DNA of 64,000 bases from Nocardioides sp. REDSEA-S33_B3 (GCA_001627335.1 LUPK01000059.1:124001-188000), one strand, 5' to 3'; counted from the stretch's first letter, positions 41,794-49,951 are shown. Numbers and translations are program-made. The notes: a model not told the origin generated them from the sequence alone.

Positions 41794-42527
41794 GTGCCGA
41801 CCGTCGACGTCCGCCCCTTCGAGGTCCGCCCCTTCGAGGTACCCGGTGCCGTGCTCGACTGGGAGATCAGCGACGAGGGCGGCGAGGCGGTCGTCCAGCT
41901 GCACGGGCTGACCTCGAGCCGCTACCGCGACCGGGTGCTCGACCTCGACCTGGGCGTGGGCCTGAGCGGCACGAGGCTGCTGAGGTACGACGCTCGCGGG
42001 CACGGCCGCTCGACCGGCCGGCCGGTGCCGGAGGACTACCGGTGGGAGCGGCTCGCCGACGACCTGCTGCGGCGCCGGAGCGGTTCTCCGCGCTCACGCT
42101 CGTGGTGCCCTCGACCGCCTGGGAGACCCGGCAGGCCAAGGCCGCCGACTACCTCGCTGCCGCGGACCTCGTGGAGCAGCGGGGGATGGCGGCGTTTGTG
42201 GAGGCCGGACGGCTCGCGCCCCGGCCGCCCGCGACCGTCGAGGCGCCCGAGACGGTCCCGGACGTGCGCGAGGACCTGCTGCCGGCCCTGCTGCGGGGTG
42301 CTGCGTCGACCGACTACCCGCCCCGCGAGGCGGTGGCCGGGATCGCGGTGCCGACCGCGATCCTCGCCTGGACCGAGGACCCGGCCCACCCGCTGTCGAC
42401 CGCCCAGGCGCTGCACGACCTGATCCCCGGCTCGCACCTCGTGGTCGCCGCGACGCCGGCGGACCTGTCCACCTGGCCCGGGCGGCTGCACGACCAGGTG
42501 GTGGCCGTCAGCGGGCGGGAGGGCTGA
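41794..42527 (+). pseudogene. Alpha/beta hydrolase pseudogene (internal frameshifting deletion)
   Basis: The first part (GTG 41794, AGGAGA five bases upstream) reads as a hydrolase N-terminus: AVLDWEISDEGGEAVVQLHGLTSS, then YDARGHGRSTGRPVPEDYRWERLADDLL. At about 42067-42078 homology jumps to another frame, which continues as ERFSALTLVVPSTAWETR and on to a normal hydrolase end (IAVPTAILAWTEDPAHPLSTAQALHDLIPGSHLVV) at 42527. The nucleophile-elbow segment (GxSxG) expected between them is absent, so about 40 codons plus a frame-changing number of bases were lost. The product would be inactive. A 15-base tandem duplication near 41809-41838 repeats VRPFE. Assembly error is the alternative. Confidence 0.75.
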
Positions 42528-42558
42528 GCCGGCCGGGTTCGGCTGAGCTCTGCCGGGC

Positions 42559-43356
42559 TCAGTCGGCGGGCTGGCACACCGGGCACCAGAAGATCGACCG
42601 GGCCGCGAGCTCGCCGCGCTGCACCGGCGTACCGCAGCGACGGCAGGGGAGTCCCGCCCGGCCGTAGACGTAGTGGGCGTCGATGCGGCGGACCCTTCCC
42701 GCTGGGCGCCCTCGGTCCTCGGGCTCGGTGGTGACGATGCGACCGGCGCGGACGCCGGCTCTCAGCAGGACGACCAGGTCCTCCCAGACCGCCTGCCAGA
42801 ACGGCCTGGCGACGTCGCGCCCGGCCGTCCAGGGCGAGATGCCCGCCCTGAGCAGGACCTCGGCGCGGTAGACGTTGCCCACGCCCGCGATGACCGACTG
42901 GTCCAGCAGCAGCGTGCCGGCCGGGGCGCGACTGCGGCCCACCCGGTCCAGGAATCGGTCGACGTCCGCACCCCGGCGGAGGGGATCGGGGCCGAGCCGC
43001 GCCGTGCGGGACTCGACCTCCGGAGCGGTGAGCAGCTCGCAGGCCGTGGGTCCGCGCAGGTCGAGCCAGTGCCCACCTCCCACCAAGCGCAGCCGGAGCG
43101 CGCCACGGGGCTCCGGCGGCGTACCCGACCCGTCGCGGAACTTCCCGTACAACCCCAGGTGCACGTGCAGGACGTGGTCGCCGTAGTCGTGGAAGAGGTG
43201 CTTGCCCCACGCGTCGGTGCCCAGCAGGACGGCCCCGTCGATGACGGCGGCGCCGTCCTCGAACCGCCCCTGGGGGCTCGACGCGGTCACCGCGTGGCCG
43301 CGGAGCAGGCTGCGGTGGCGACGGGCGAGTCGGTGGATCGTGTGGCCTTCGGGCAC
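42559..43356 (-). CDS. Fpg/Nei-family DNA glycosylase
   Basis: Bifunctional DNA glycosylase/AP lyase for oxidised bases, 265 residues. The N-terminal MPEGHTIHRLARRH provides the catalytic proline and glutamate and is of the Nei2 type. A conserved lysine is in LGTDAWGKHLFHDYG. The helix-two-turn-helix is near QSVIAGVGNVYRAEVL. The C-terminal zinc finger uses CRRCGTPV and FWCPVC. Both active-site and zinc residues are intact. Start GTG. It lies 61 bases from the divergent 38-residue Cys-rich gene. Confidence 0.92.
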   Translation of the reverse strand: MPEGHTIHRLARRHRSLLRGHAVTASSPQGRFEDGAAVIDGAVLLGTDAWGKHLFHDYGDHVLHVHLGLYGKFRDGSGTPPEPRGALRLRLVGGGHWLDLRGPTACELLTAPEVESRTARLGPDPLRRGADVDRFLDRVGRSRAPAGTLLLDQSVIAGVGNVYRAEVLLRAGISPWTAGRDVARPFWQAVWEDLVVLLRAGVRAGRIVTTEPEDRGRPAGRVRRIDAHYVYGRAGLPCRRCGTPVQRGELAARSIFWCPVCQPAD

Positions 43357-43416
43357 GCGTCCATCGTGCCGGTGTGTCCGTCACCCGACCGGGTCGGCTG
43401 ATGGCAGGCTGGCCGC

Positions 43417-43533
43417 ATGGCCGGCTACTACTCCTGCATGGCGTGCGGGCACGAGTTCGACCCGATCGCCACCCGATGGTTCTGCCCGCAGTGCAAGTTC
43501 AAGGCGAACTGCTGCGAGGGCGAGCCGCTCTGA
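43417..43533 (+). CDS. Tiny zinc-ribbon-like protein (38 residues)
   Basis: Very short frame encoding two CxxC knuckles, CMACGHEF and CPQCKF, followed by a Cys-Cys pair (NCCEGEPL). All codons use G or C at the third position except one, as expected for a real gene here. No ribosome site is visible; a CAGGCT sequence 5 bases before the ATG is a weak leaderless -10 candidate. Possibly a metal-binding adaptor or nucleic-acid-binding peptide; I do not recognise the family. It is divergent from the nei-type gene. Confidence 0.65.
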   Translation: MAGYYSCMACGHEFDPIATRWFCPQCKFKANCCEGEPL

Positions 43534-43592
43534 CCTGGTCGGAGCGCGGCCTCCCTCGAAGCGTCATCGATCTGTCGTCGAGACCCCTTGTT

Positions 43593-43610
43593 TTCGAACG
43601 TACGTTCGAA
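43593..43610. promoter_or_regulatory. LexA (SOS) box
   Basis: TTCGAACGTACGTTCGAA is a perfect 18-base palindrome containing TCGAAC-N4-GTTCGA, the actinobacterial LexA operator. It directly abuts the -10 box of the HNH gene. Confidence 0.85.
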
Positions 43611-43616
43611 TAGACT
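43611..43616 (+). promoter_or_regulatory. -10 box of HNH gene, under the LexA box
   Basis: TAGACT ends 5 bases before the ATG at 43622 and follows the LexA palindrome without a gap. Confidence 0.6.
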
Positions 43617-43621
43617 GAGGC

Positions 43622-44977
43622 ATGGACTCGGCCACCGCACCCCACGACCTGATCGCCCGGGTCCGTGAGCGGGTGCGGGACCTGGAGTCCCTCGAGCCGG
43701 GGGAGCGGGACGTCTCGGCCGTCGACCTCATCGACGAGATGGAGTCGCTGAAGAACGCCGCGGCCGCCGCCCAGGCGCGTGCCTCGCACCTGCTCGAGCA
43801 GAGCCGGGTGGCCGAGCGCGCCCACCTGCCGGCGCCCAAGCGCGACCGTGGTGTCGCGACCGAGGTCGCCCTGGCACGACGCGAGTCACCGCACCGCGGG
43901 TCGGTCCACCTCGGGCTGGCAGGCGTGCTGGTGCGCGAGCTGCCGCACACGCTCGCCGCGATGGAGGCGGGTCGGTGCAGCGAGTGGCGGGCGATCCAGA
44001 TCGCGCAGGGCACCGCTTGCCTCTCGCTGGAGGACCGCCAGCAGATCGACACCGAGCTGATGGCCGATCCGGCCACCACCGAGGGCTGGGGTGAGCGGCG
44101 GTTCCGGGCCGAGGTCGACCGTCGGGCCTACACCGCGGACCCGTCGGCGGCGCTGGCCCGGCACCGCAAGGCGGCAGGGGAGCGGCACACCTCGTTGCGG
44201 CCCGCGCCCGACGGGATGGTGAGGTTCTCCGCGCTGCTCCCGCTCTCGGTCGGCGTCTCGGTGCACGCCACCCTGGGTCGCGCTGCCGACGAGGCCCGGG
44301 CCGCCGGCGACGAGCGGACGCGAGGCCAGGTGATGGCCGACGTGCTCACGGCGCGCGTCCTGCACGGCAGGACCGACGACGACGAGGGGTCTGTCACGCC
44401 GGTCGCGGTCCAGGTGACGCTGTCCGACGCCACGCTGCTCAACCTGGCCGGCAGGCTGGGCGACGAGCCCGGCTGGGTGTCGGCTCCGGGCGTGGCGCCG
44501 ATCCCGTTGCCGGCCGATCTGGTGCGCGACCTCATCGCCCGAGCGCAGGCCGACGGCGAGGCCACCCTGCGGCGACTCTACGTCCGCCCCGAGGACGGTC
44601 AGCTCGTGGCGATGGAGTCGGCGGCGCGCTGCTTCCCGGCCGGGCTCGCCGCGTTCCTGACGGTCCGTGACCGGAGCTGCCGCACACCCGGCTGCGACGC
44701 ACCGATCCGGCACCGTGACCACGTGGTGCCGGTCGCCCGTGGTGGCCCCACGTCTGCGAGCAACGGTCAGGGCCTGTGCGAGGGTTGCAACCAGGCCAAG
44801 GAGGCCGAGGACTTCCGCACGTGGGTCGTCGACGCTGAGCTCCACGACCTGGTGCTCGAGACACCCAGCGGCCATCGCTACCGATGCGTGATCCCGAAGC
44901 TCCCACCACCACAGGAGCACAGCTTCGCGGCGCACCTCGACGAGAGCCTCACCAGGCTGCTGCGGCGCAGCGCCTAG
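43622..44977 (+). CDS. DUF222/13E12-family HNH endonuclease-like protein
   Basis: 451-residue protein with the helical DUF222 region (about residues 25-300) of the mycobacterial 13E12 repeat family. A C-terminal HNH domain (about 350-400) reads CRTPGCDAPIRHRDHVVPVARGGPTSASNGQGLCEGCNQAKE, with the zinc cysteines and catalytic histidine in place. The family's biological role is not established; some members have been proposed to be mobile. Transcription is almost certainly induced by DNA damage through the LexA box. In M. tuberculosis several 13E12 genes also carry LexA sites, so the association is conserved. Its TAG stop is reused as a -10 box. Confidence 0.9.
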   Translation: MDSATAPHDLIARVRERVRDLESLEPGERDVSAVDLIDEMESLKNAAAAAQARASHLLEQSRVAERAHLPAPKRDRGVATEVALARRESPHRGSVHLGLAGVLVRELPHTLAAMEAGRCSEWRAIQIAQGTACLSLEDRQQIDTELMADPATTEGWGERRFRAEVDRRAYTADPSAALARHRKAAGERHTSLRPAPDGMVRFSALLPLSVGVSVHATLGRAADEARAAGDERTRGQVMADVLTARVLHGRTDDDEGSVTPVAVQVTLSDATLLNLAGRLGDEPGWVSAPGVAPIPLPADLVRDLIARAQADGEATLRRLYVRPEDGQLVAMESAARCFPAGLAAFLTVRDRSCRTPGCDAPIRHRDHVVPVARGGPTSASNGQGLCEGCNQAKEAEDFRTWVVDAELHDLVLETPSGHRYRCVIPKLPPPQEHSFAAHLDESLTRLLRRSA

Positions 44978-44980
44978 CCT
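44975..44980 (+). promoter_or_regulatory. -10 box overlapping the HNH stop codon
   Basis: TAGCCT starts with the HNH gene's TAG and ends 6 bases before the ATG at 44987. Confidence 0.45.
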
Positions 44981-44986
44981 GCACAC

Positions 44987-45529
44987 ATGTCTCGGTTCCT
45001 GAGTCGCCGCTGGCTGCTCCCTGCCGGCGTCGTCGTCTCCCTCCTGGTGGGCGGTTGGTGGTGGGCGCACCCCGACGTCCTCGACGAGGAGTACGGCGCC
45101 TCGATGCGCGCCGCCCCGGTCGCGTGGCGGGAGGGCCGTGTCTTCAGCGTCGGCCTCACCGACCCCGGACAGTTCCCGGCCGAGGGGACGCTCAGGTTGC
45201 GCTCCGTCACTGTCCACCTCAGCAGGACGCCTGAAGAGGACCCGGCCGTGGAGGTGCTGCGCTGCCGAGAGGTTCGAACCGAGGATGGCGGGCATCTGGC
45301 GCTCGGCGTCCTCCATCGACGACCCCCTCGAGAGCACGACTGCACTGCCGCCGGGCCCGGCACGGTGCTCGGCCCTGAGCACCAGCTCGTCGCGGTGCTG
45401 CAGCCAGGGTCACCCGGCCGGTACCGCATCTCAGGCCTGACCGTCGGCTACCGCCTCGATCGCGCCCACCTGTGGCGCACCGGCACGGAGACGATGGGCA
45501 CGAGCGTCAGTGTCGGCTTCCGCAAGTGA
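44987..45529 (+). CDS. Hypothetical membrane-anchored or secreted protein
   Basis: 180 residues with no family I recognise. A basic N-terminus and hydrophobic segment (RRWLLPAGVVVSLLVGGWWWA, about residues 7-27) indicate a signal anchor or signal peptide. The rest is a beta-rich extracytoplasmic domain with two cysteines (LRCRE and HDCTA) that could form a disulfide. It starts 9 bases after the HNH gene with its own -10 box. Confidence 0.75.
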   Translation: MSRFLSRRWLLPAGVVVSLLVGGWWWAHPDVLDEEYGASMRAAPVAWREGRVFSVGLTDPGQFPAEGTLRLRSVTVHLSRTPEEDPAVEVLRCREVRTEDGGHLALGVLHRRPPREHDCTAAGPGTVLGPEHQLVAVLQPGSPGRYRISGLTVGYRLDRAHLWRTGTETMGTSVSVGFRK

Positions 45530-45649
45530 TCCCGGGGATGTCGGCCGTCCTCGGCGTGACGGAGACCTCGTGGCTCGCACGTGTAGCGGGGGAGTGCGTG
45601 TGGGTAGCACGCGGGGAGTCTTCGTTGCCCCCGACACCAGGAGACCCCG
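45530..45649. other. Intergenic stretch before the exported low-complexity gene
   Basis: No gene seen. It has G/T-rich runs with two GTAGC-containing units (near 45586 and 45604) and ends with the ribosome site AGGAG at about 45639. Confidence 0.3.
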
Positions 45650-46288
45650 GTGCCCGGCAAGCACGCCGCCCCGCAGAGCCGCCTCCTGCGGCCCCGCGCG
45701 ACCCTCTCTACTGCGAGCTCGGTCGGAGCCCACCGATCGCCGGCCAGTGGAAGCCGCATCGGACGCACGTCGTCACTGGCAGCGATCGGCCTGACCGGCA
45801 CTTTGGCGCTGACGTTGGGCGGCGTGGCCGTCGGCGACGAGGACCAGCCTCCGATCGGCCCCGACGACCTCGCCGTCCTGCCGGCCACCAGCAGCGGCAG
45901 CGGCAGCACCGTCGGACTCCTCGACCCGCTGCGTCGAATCAGCCAGGTGGTGACCGTCGCCGCGGCCGATCCCGAGTCCGGTGCCGCCGAGCAGACCGAG
46001 ACCTACCGACCGCGGCATCGTGCCGAGTCCACGGAGGCCTCGGTCGGCACTCGGGACCAAGCCGGCTCGCGCGGCGATGGCACGAACGGCACCTCCGAGG
46101 GCGACACCAGCCCAGCCGCGGACGAGTCCGGCACGGCTCGCTCAGCCACCGATGCGGTCGTCGACACCGTACGCAAGACCGCTGACCGAGCGCCCGATCA
46201 GGCGGACCCGCTCGTCGACCCGCTGGTCGACGCCACCGACGAGTCCCTCAGCGGTGCCGCCGACCTCGTGGACGGCCTCCTGCCGTAG
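45650..46288 (+). CDS. Exported low-complexity hypothetical protein
   Basis: 212 residues, probably secreted. A long basic N-region of about 38 residues precedes a hydrophobic segment (SLAAIGLTGTLALTLGGVAVG) with a likely cleavage site. The mature part is Ser/Thr/Asp/Glu-rich without motifs, then a C-terminal stretch in which DxxVD-type units recur (DAVVDTVRK, DPLVDPLVDATDE, ADLVDGLLP). Such sequence is likely disordered with a short amphipathic end. GTG start with AGGAG six bases upstream. Function unknown. Confidence 0.7.
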   Translation: MPGKHAAPQSRLLRPRATLSTASSVGAHRSPASGSRIGRTSSLAAIGLTGTLALTLGGVAVGDEDQPPIGPDDLAVLPATSSGSGSTVGLLDPLRRISQVVTVAAADPESGAAEQTETYRPRHRAESTEASVGTRDQAGSRGDGTNGTSEGDTSPAADESGTARSATDAVVDTVRKTADRAPDQADPLVDPLVDATDESLSGAADLVDGLLP

Positions 46289-46367
46289 CTGAATCCGAGG
46301 CAACGCCGCGTCCCAGCCGTACGAAGGCGCTCGTCGACTGATGCCGCCAGATCGCCGATAAGCGACA

Positions 46368-47114
46368 TTATGTCAACTCACGTCGACGGGACCCCTCCTG
46401 CGCATCCAGGTCACGCACCGCGTAGCGCAGGTGCTCCCACTCCTCGTTGAGGATCGTCTGGAGCGAGTCGAGCACGCGACACGGATGGTCGGGAGCCCAC
46501 GGGTTGGTGCTGGCGTCCTGCAGCTGCTCGTCGGTGAGGTCAGCCAGGAATCTGCGCACCATCGCCAGCCGCTCAGCACGAACCTCGAGCACCCGGTCGA
46601 ACGACGGCGACGCCTCGGAGAACACCGCGAGGTCGTATCCGTCAGTGGCGTACTCGGCGTGCGGCTGGCCGATCGGGTGGTACGGCTCCTCGACGCCCTG
46701 GATGGAGCGCCGGAGCCAGGTGTCGGTCGCCATCACCAGGTGTCGCAGCGTCTGGGCGAACGACCACTCCCCTGCGACCGAGACGTTCACGGCGTCCGCC
46801 GGCATCGCCAGCGCCCTCTCGACGGCACCGGCCCACGCCCTCTCGACCGCGCCCCACGCGAGGCGCAGGTCCTCGGCCGTCGCCGCGAGCCGCAGCGAAC
46901 GACCCGGGAAGCGCCGGTCGAGCTCGGCGTCGACGTACGCGGCCACGTCCACGCCGTTCACGACCAGCGACCCGCCGTACTCCAGCAGCCACGGGTCGTC
47001 GATCTCCATCCCCGACACCCCGGACCCGCGGATGACGGCGTCGGTCATCCAGCATCGCTCGAACCGTGCGCCGGCGAGGTCCTCGTCGACGAAGGCCCGT
47101 TTCTCCTCGCCCAT
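46368..47114 (-). CDS. DinB-like protein with N-terminal pentapeptide-like segment
   Basis: 248 residues. The N-terminal 50 residues (VDEDLAGARFERCWMTDAVIRGSGVSGMEID) resemble pentapeptide repeats. Residues about 85-245 form a DinB/YfiT four-helix domain (GEWSFAQTLRHLVMATDTWLRRSIQG, with later NEEWEHLRYAVRD). Metal-binding histidines are plausible at the three helix positions. DinB-family proteins include thiol-dependent transferases; the substrate is unknown. The ATG at 47114 is chosen because the frame upstream has no conserved sequence. The stop lies in an A/T-rich inverted repeat. Confidence 0.8.
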   Translation of the reverse strand: MGEEKRAFVDEDLAGARFERCWMTDAVIRGSGVSGMEIDDPWLLEYGGSLVVNGVDVAAYVDAELDRRFPGRSLRLAATAEDLRLAWGAVERAWAGAVERALAMPADAVNVSVAGEWSFAQTLRHLVMATDTWLRRSIQGVEEPYHPIGQPHAEYATDGYDLAVFSEASPSFDRVLEVRAERLAMVRRFLADLTDEQLQDASTNPWAPDHPCRVLDSLQTILNEEWEHLRYAVRDLDAQEGSRRRELT

Positions 47115-47212
47115 GGCAGCAGACAAGCACGAGCCGCCGACGGTCGGAAGGCACGCGACTCCCCCGCGGTGATCCAGGTCACCTGCCCATATAGGTGCTT
47201 CCGGCAACCAGT

Positions 47213-48682
47213 GTGTCGTCTCATGGTCCGGTGCCCGCTCCTGCCTCACGTCCCCTCGCCGCCGTCGTCGCCCTGTGCGCCGGAGGCCTCGCCGCCTCGC
47301 TGACCCAGACGATGGTCATCCCGATCCAGGGCGAGCTGCCCCGCCTGCTGGATAGCACCGCGGCGAACACCGCCTGGGTCGTGACCATCACCCTGCTGGC
47401 CGGCGCGGTGACGATGCCCGTCTCCGGGCGGTTGGCCGACATGCTCGGCAAGCAGCGCATCCTCGTCGCCAGCACCCTGCTGCTGGTCGCCGGCTCGGTC
47501 GTCTGTGCGCTGGCCGAGTCCCTCGCGACGATGCTCGTGGGGCGCGCGCTCCAGGGTCTGGCGATGGGCTTCATCCCCGTCGGCATCGCGCTGCTCCGCG
47601 AGATCGTCCCGCCGCACCTGGCAGGGTCGTCGGTCGCTGCGATGAGCGCCACGCTGGGCGTGGGCGGCGCCATCGGCCTGCCGCTGTCGGCCTGGATCGT
47701 GCAGGTCGGCGACTGGCACCTGCTCTTCTGGGTCTCCGCCGCCGTCGCCCTGGTCGTCCTCGCCGGCATCGTGCTCCTGGTCCCCCATGTCCACGACGCG
47801 CACCCGGCGCGCTTCGACGCCGTCGGCGCGCTCGGACTCGCGACCGGCCTCGTGCTGTTCCTCGTGGGCCTCTCCAAGGCCAGCGCCTGGGGCTGGGGAT
47901 CCGGTCGCACGCTCGGCTTCATCGCCGCCGGCCTCGTGGTGCTGGGGGTGTGGGCCGTCGTCGAGCTGCGTACGGCGGAGCCGCTGGTCGACCTGCGCAG
48001 CACCGTGCGCCTGCCCGTGCTGCTGACCAACCTGGCGGCGGTCGCGGTCGGGATGGGGATGATGGCGCAGGCCATCGTGGTGCCGCAGCTGCTCCAGCTC
48101 CCGGAGGCGCTGGGCTACGGCCTCGGCCAGTCCCTCCTGGCCGCCGGCCTGTGGATGGCCCCCGGCGGTCTGATGATGCTCTTCTTCGCCCCCGTCTCCA
48201 GCCGTCTGATGACCTCCCTGGGGGCGAAGGCCACGCTGATGATCGGCGCCTCGGTGCTGGGCGGCGGCTACGTGCTCGCCCTGTTCCTGATGGGCTCGCC
48301 GTGGCAGCTCGCGGCCGCTGCCGTGGTCATCTCGATCGGCGTGGGCATCGGCTACGCGGCGATGCCGTCCCTGGTGCTCGACGCGAACCCGGCACACGAG
48401 GCCGGCTCGGCGGTGGGCGTCAACGCCCTGGCGCGCTCGCTGGGCACGACGCTGGCCTCCGCCCTGATGGGCACGGTCCTCACCAGCAGCACCGTCGCCG
48501 TGGGCATCGGTGACCGCGTGGCCAGGGTTCCCAGCGAGGGCGCCTTCCAGGCCTGCTTCGTGATCGGCGCCGCCGCTGCACTGCTCGGCGTCGCGATCGC
48601 CGCGACGATCCCCCGCACCCGGCGCACGAGCGACGCTCCGGCGCCGCTCACTCCTCGCGTCGAGGTGCGGGCGAGCGCCTGA
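47213..48682 (+). CDS. DHA2-type MFS drug efflux transporter
   Basis: About 14 hydrophobic helices in 489 residues mark a drug:proton antiporter of the EmrB/QacA (DHA2) kind. Seen: the N-terminal GLAASLTQTMVIPIQGELPRLL, motif A GRLADMLGKQRIL between helices 2 and 3, and motif C-like GVGGAIGLPLSAWIV. Substrate not predictable. The start is uncertain: in-frame GTGs lie at 47195, 47213 and 47231. A TATAGG at 47190-47195 as -10 favours one of the last two. Confidence 0.88.
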   Translation: MSSHGPVPAPASRPLAAVVALCAGGLAASLTQTMVIPIQGELPRLLDSTAANTAWVVTITLLAGAVTMPVSGRLADMLGKQRILVASTLLLVAGSVVCALAESLATMLVGRALQGLAMGFIPVGIALLREIVPPHLAGSSVAAMSATLGVGGAIGLPLSAWIVQVGDWHLLFWVSAAVALVVLAGIVLLVPHVHDAHPARFDAVGALGLATGLVLFLVGLSKASAWGWGSGRTLGFIAAGLVVLGVWAVVELRTAEPLVDLRSTVRLPVLLTNLAAVAVGMGMMAQAIVVPQLLQLPEALGYGLGQSLLAAGLWMAPGGLMMLFFAPVSSRLMTSLGAKATLMIGASVLGGGYVLALFLMGSPWQLAAAAVVISIGVGIGYAAMPSLVLDANPAHEAGSAVGVNALARSLGTTLASALMGTVLTSSTVAVGIGDRVARVPSEGAFQACFVIGAAAALLGVAIAATIPRTRRTSDAPAPLTPRVEVRASA

Positions 48683-48785
48683 GGGTTTCCCGGGTCGGCC
48701 ACTTCTTCTCGATCTCAGCATTGAGCGAGGCGCCCAGCAGCAGCGCTGCGAGCGGGGCGGAGACGGGAGGCACGACCTCGACGGT
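48648..48785 (-). pseudogene. Remnant of a YihY/BrkB-family gene (C-terminal fragment)
   Basis: On the minus strand a short frame ends SAPLAALLLGASLNAEIEKKW then PTRETLRRSPAPRREE. The LLLGA.LNAE motif is the characteristic last transmembrane helix and tail of YihY/UPF0761 membrane proteins. Nothing of the preceding 250 or so residues is present: just upstream lies the promoter of the divergent racemase-like gene. The tail overlaps the last 35 bases of the transporter gene. It is probably what remains after a deletion. Confidence 0.55.
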
Positions 48786-48793
48786 ACTGCCGA

Positions 48794-48799
48794 TACGGT
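48794..48799 (+). promoter_or_regulatory. -10 box of D-threonine-aldolase-like gene (leaderless)
   Basis: TACGGT ends 7 bases before the ATG at 48807. Confidence 0.5.
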
Positions 48800-48806
48800 G
48801 GGCGGC

Positions 48807-49928
48807 ATGCCTGTCGCGACACCCCACCTGCGCGTCGACTTGGGCCGCTTGCGCCGCAACGTACGCCGGGTTGCCGACCAGGCCGCGGCCGCGCAGATCT
48901 CGCTGCGACCGCACGCCAAGACCCACAAGAGCCTCGAGATCGCCCGCCTCCAGCTGGCCATGGGAGCCCGCGGGCTCACCGTCGCCACGGTCGGCGAGGC
49001 CGAGGCGTTCGTGCGGGGCGGCTGCACCGACGTGTTCATCGCCTACCCCCTGTGGGTCGACGACGCCCGCGCCGAGCGGCTGCGCGACCTCGCCGAGCAG
49101 GCCCGTGTGGCCATCGGCGTCGACTCGGTCTACTCCGCCGCCAACCTGGGACGCCGCCTCGGCGGCACCGGCGTCGAGGTGCTGGTCGAGGTCGACTCGG
49201 GCCACCACCGCACCGGGGTCCGCCCGAAGGAGACCGGCGAGGTCGCCCGCGCCGCCGCGCGGGTCGGTCTCCCGGTCCGCGGCGTCTTCACCTTCCCCGG
49301 TCACGGCTACTCCCCCGGCGCCGCCCAGGAGGTGGTGGCCGCGGAGGCCGCCGCGCTGCGCCAGGCCCGGGAGTCGGTCACGGCCGAGGGCCTCGAGGTC
49401 CGGGTCCTCTCCGGCGGCTCCACCCCCACGTTGGCGGCGAGCCTGGGCGGCGCAGGTGCCGGCGGCAGCGCCCACGGGGTCAATGGCGTCGATGGCACGG
49501 GGGGCGTCGACGGCGTCGCTCGGATCACCGAGCTGCGCCCCGGGGTCTACGTCTTCGGCGACGCGCAGCAGTGGGAGCTCGGCACCACCGAGCCCGACGA
49601 CATCGCCCTCACCGCACGCGCCACCGTCGTCAGCCACGCCGGCGGCCGGGTCGTCCTGGACGCGGGCTCGAAGGTCCTGGGCGCCGACCGCGCGGCGTAC
49701 GCGACGGGGTACGGGCGCATCCTGGACCGCCCGAAGGCACGCATCGTCTCCCTCTCCGAGCACCACGCGGTGGTCGAGTGGCCCGGACGGCGGCCCCGTC
49801 TGGGCACCCAGGTCGACGTCGTCCCCAACCACGTCTGCGCCGCGGTCAACCTCGCCGACTCCATGTGGGTGGAGGAGGCCGGTCGTCTGCGTCCGTGGCC
49901 GGTCGCGGCCCGTGGGCTGAACTCCTAG
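48807..49928 (+). CDS. D-threonine aldolase/D-serine dehydratase-like PLP enzyme
   Basis: Fold-type III (alanine-racemase-like) PLP enzyme of 373 residues. The PLP lysine is Lys38 in LRPHAKTHKS, the family signature. The metal-binding pair His342 and Cys344 in PNHVCAAVNL is the zinc site of eukaryotic-type D-serine dehydratase and D-threonine aldolase. It would cleave or dehydrate a D-beta-hydroxy amino acid. A Gly/Val/Asp-rich insert near residues 213-232 (GGAGAGGSAHGVNGVDGTGG) is unusual and likely a surface loop. The ATG is fixed by the -10 box. Confidence 0.88.
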   Translation: MPVATPHLRVDLGRLRRNVRRVADQAAAAQISLRPHAKTHKSLEIARLQLAMGARGLTVATVGEAEAFVRGGCTDVFIAYPLWVDDARAERLRDLAEQARVAIGVDSVYSAANLGRRLGGTGVEVLVEVDSGHHRTGVRPKETGEVARAAARVGLPVRGVFTFPGHGYSPGAAQEVVAAEAAALRQARESVTAEGLEVRVLSGGSTPTLAASLGGAGAGGSAHGVNGVDGTGGVDGVARITELRPGVYVFGDAQQWELGTTEPDDIALTARATVVSHAGGRVVLDAGSKVLGADRAAYATGYGRILDRPKARIVSLSEHHAVVEWPGRRPRLGTQVDVVPNHVCAAVNLADSMWVEEAGRLRPWPVAARGLNS

Positions 49929-49938
49929 GTCGCTCGCC

Positions 49939-49944
49939 TACGAT
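49939..49944 (+). promoter_or_regulatory. -10 box of cyclophilin lipoprotein gene (leaderless)
   Basis: TACGAT ends 7 bases before the ATG at 49952. Confidence 0.5.
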
Positions 49945-49951
49945 CGGCGCC

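Noticed and set aside
43593..43610. The TTCGAA palindrome as a transposon end or recombination site
   Set aside because: It matches the actinobacterial LexA operator exactly, lies flush with a -10 box, and has no second copy nearby.
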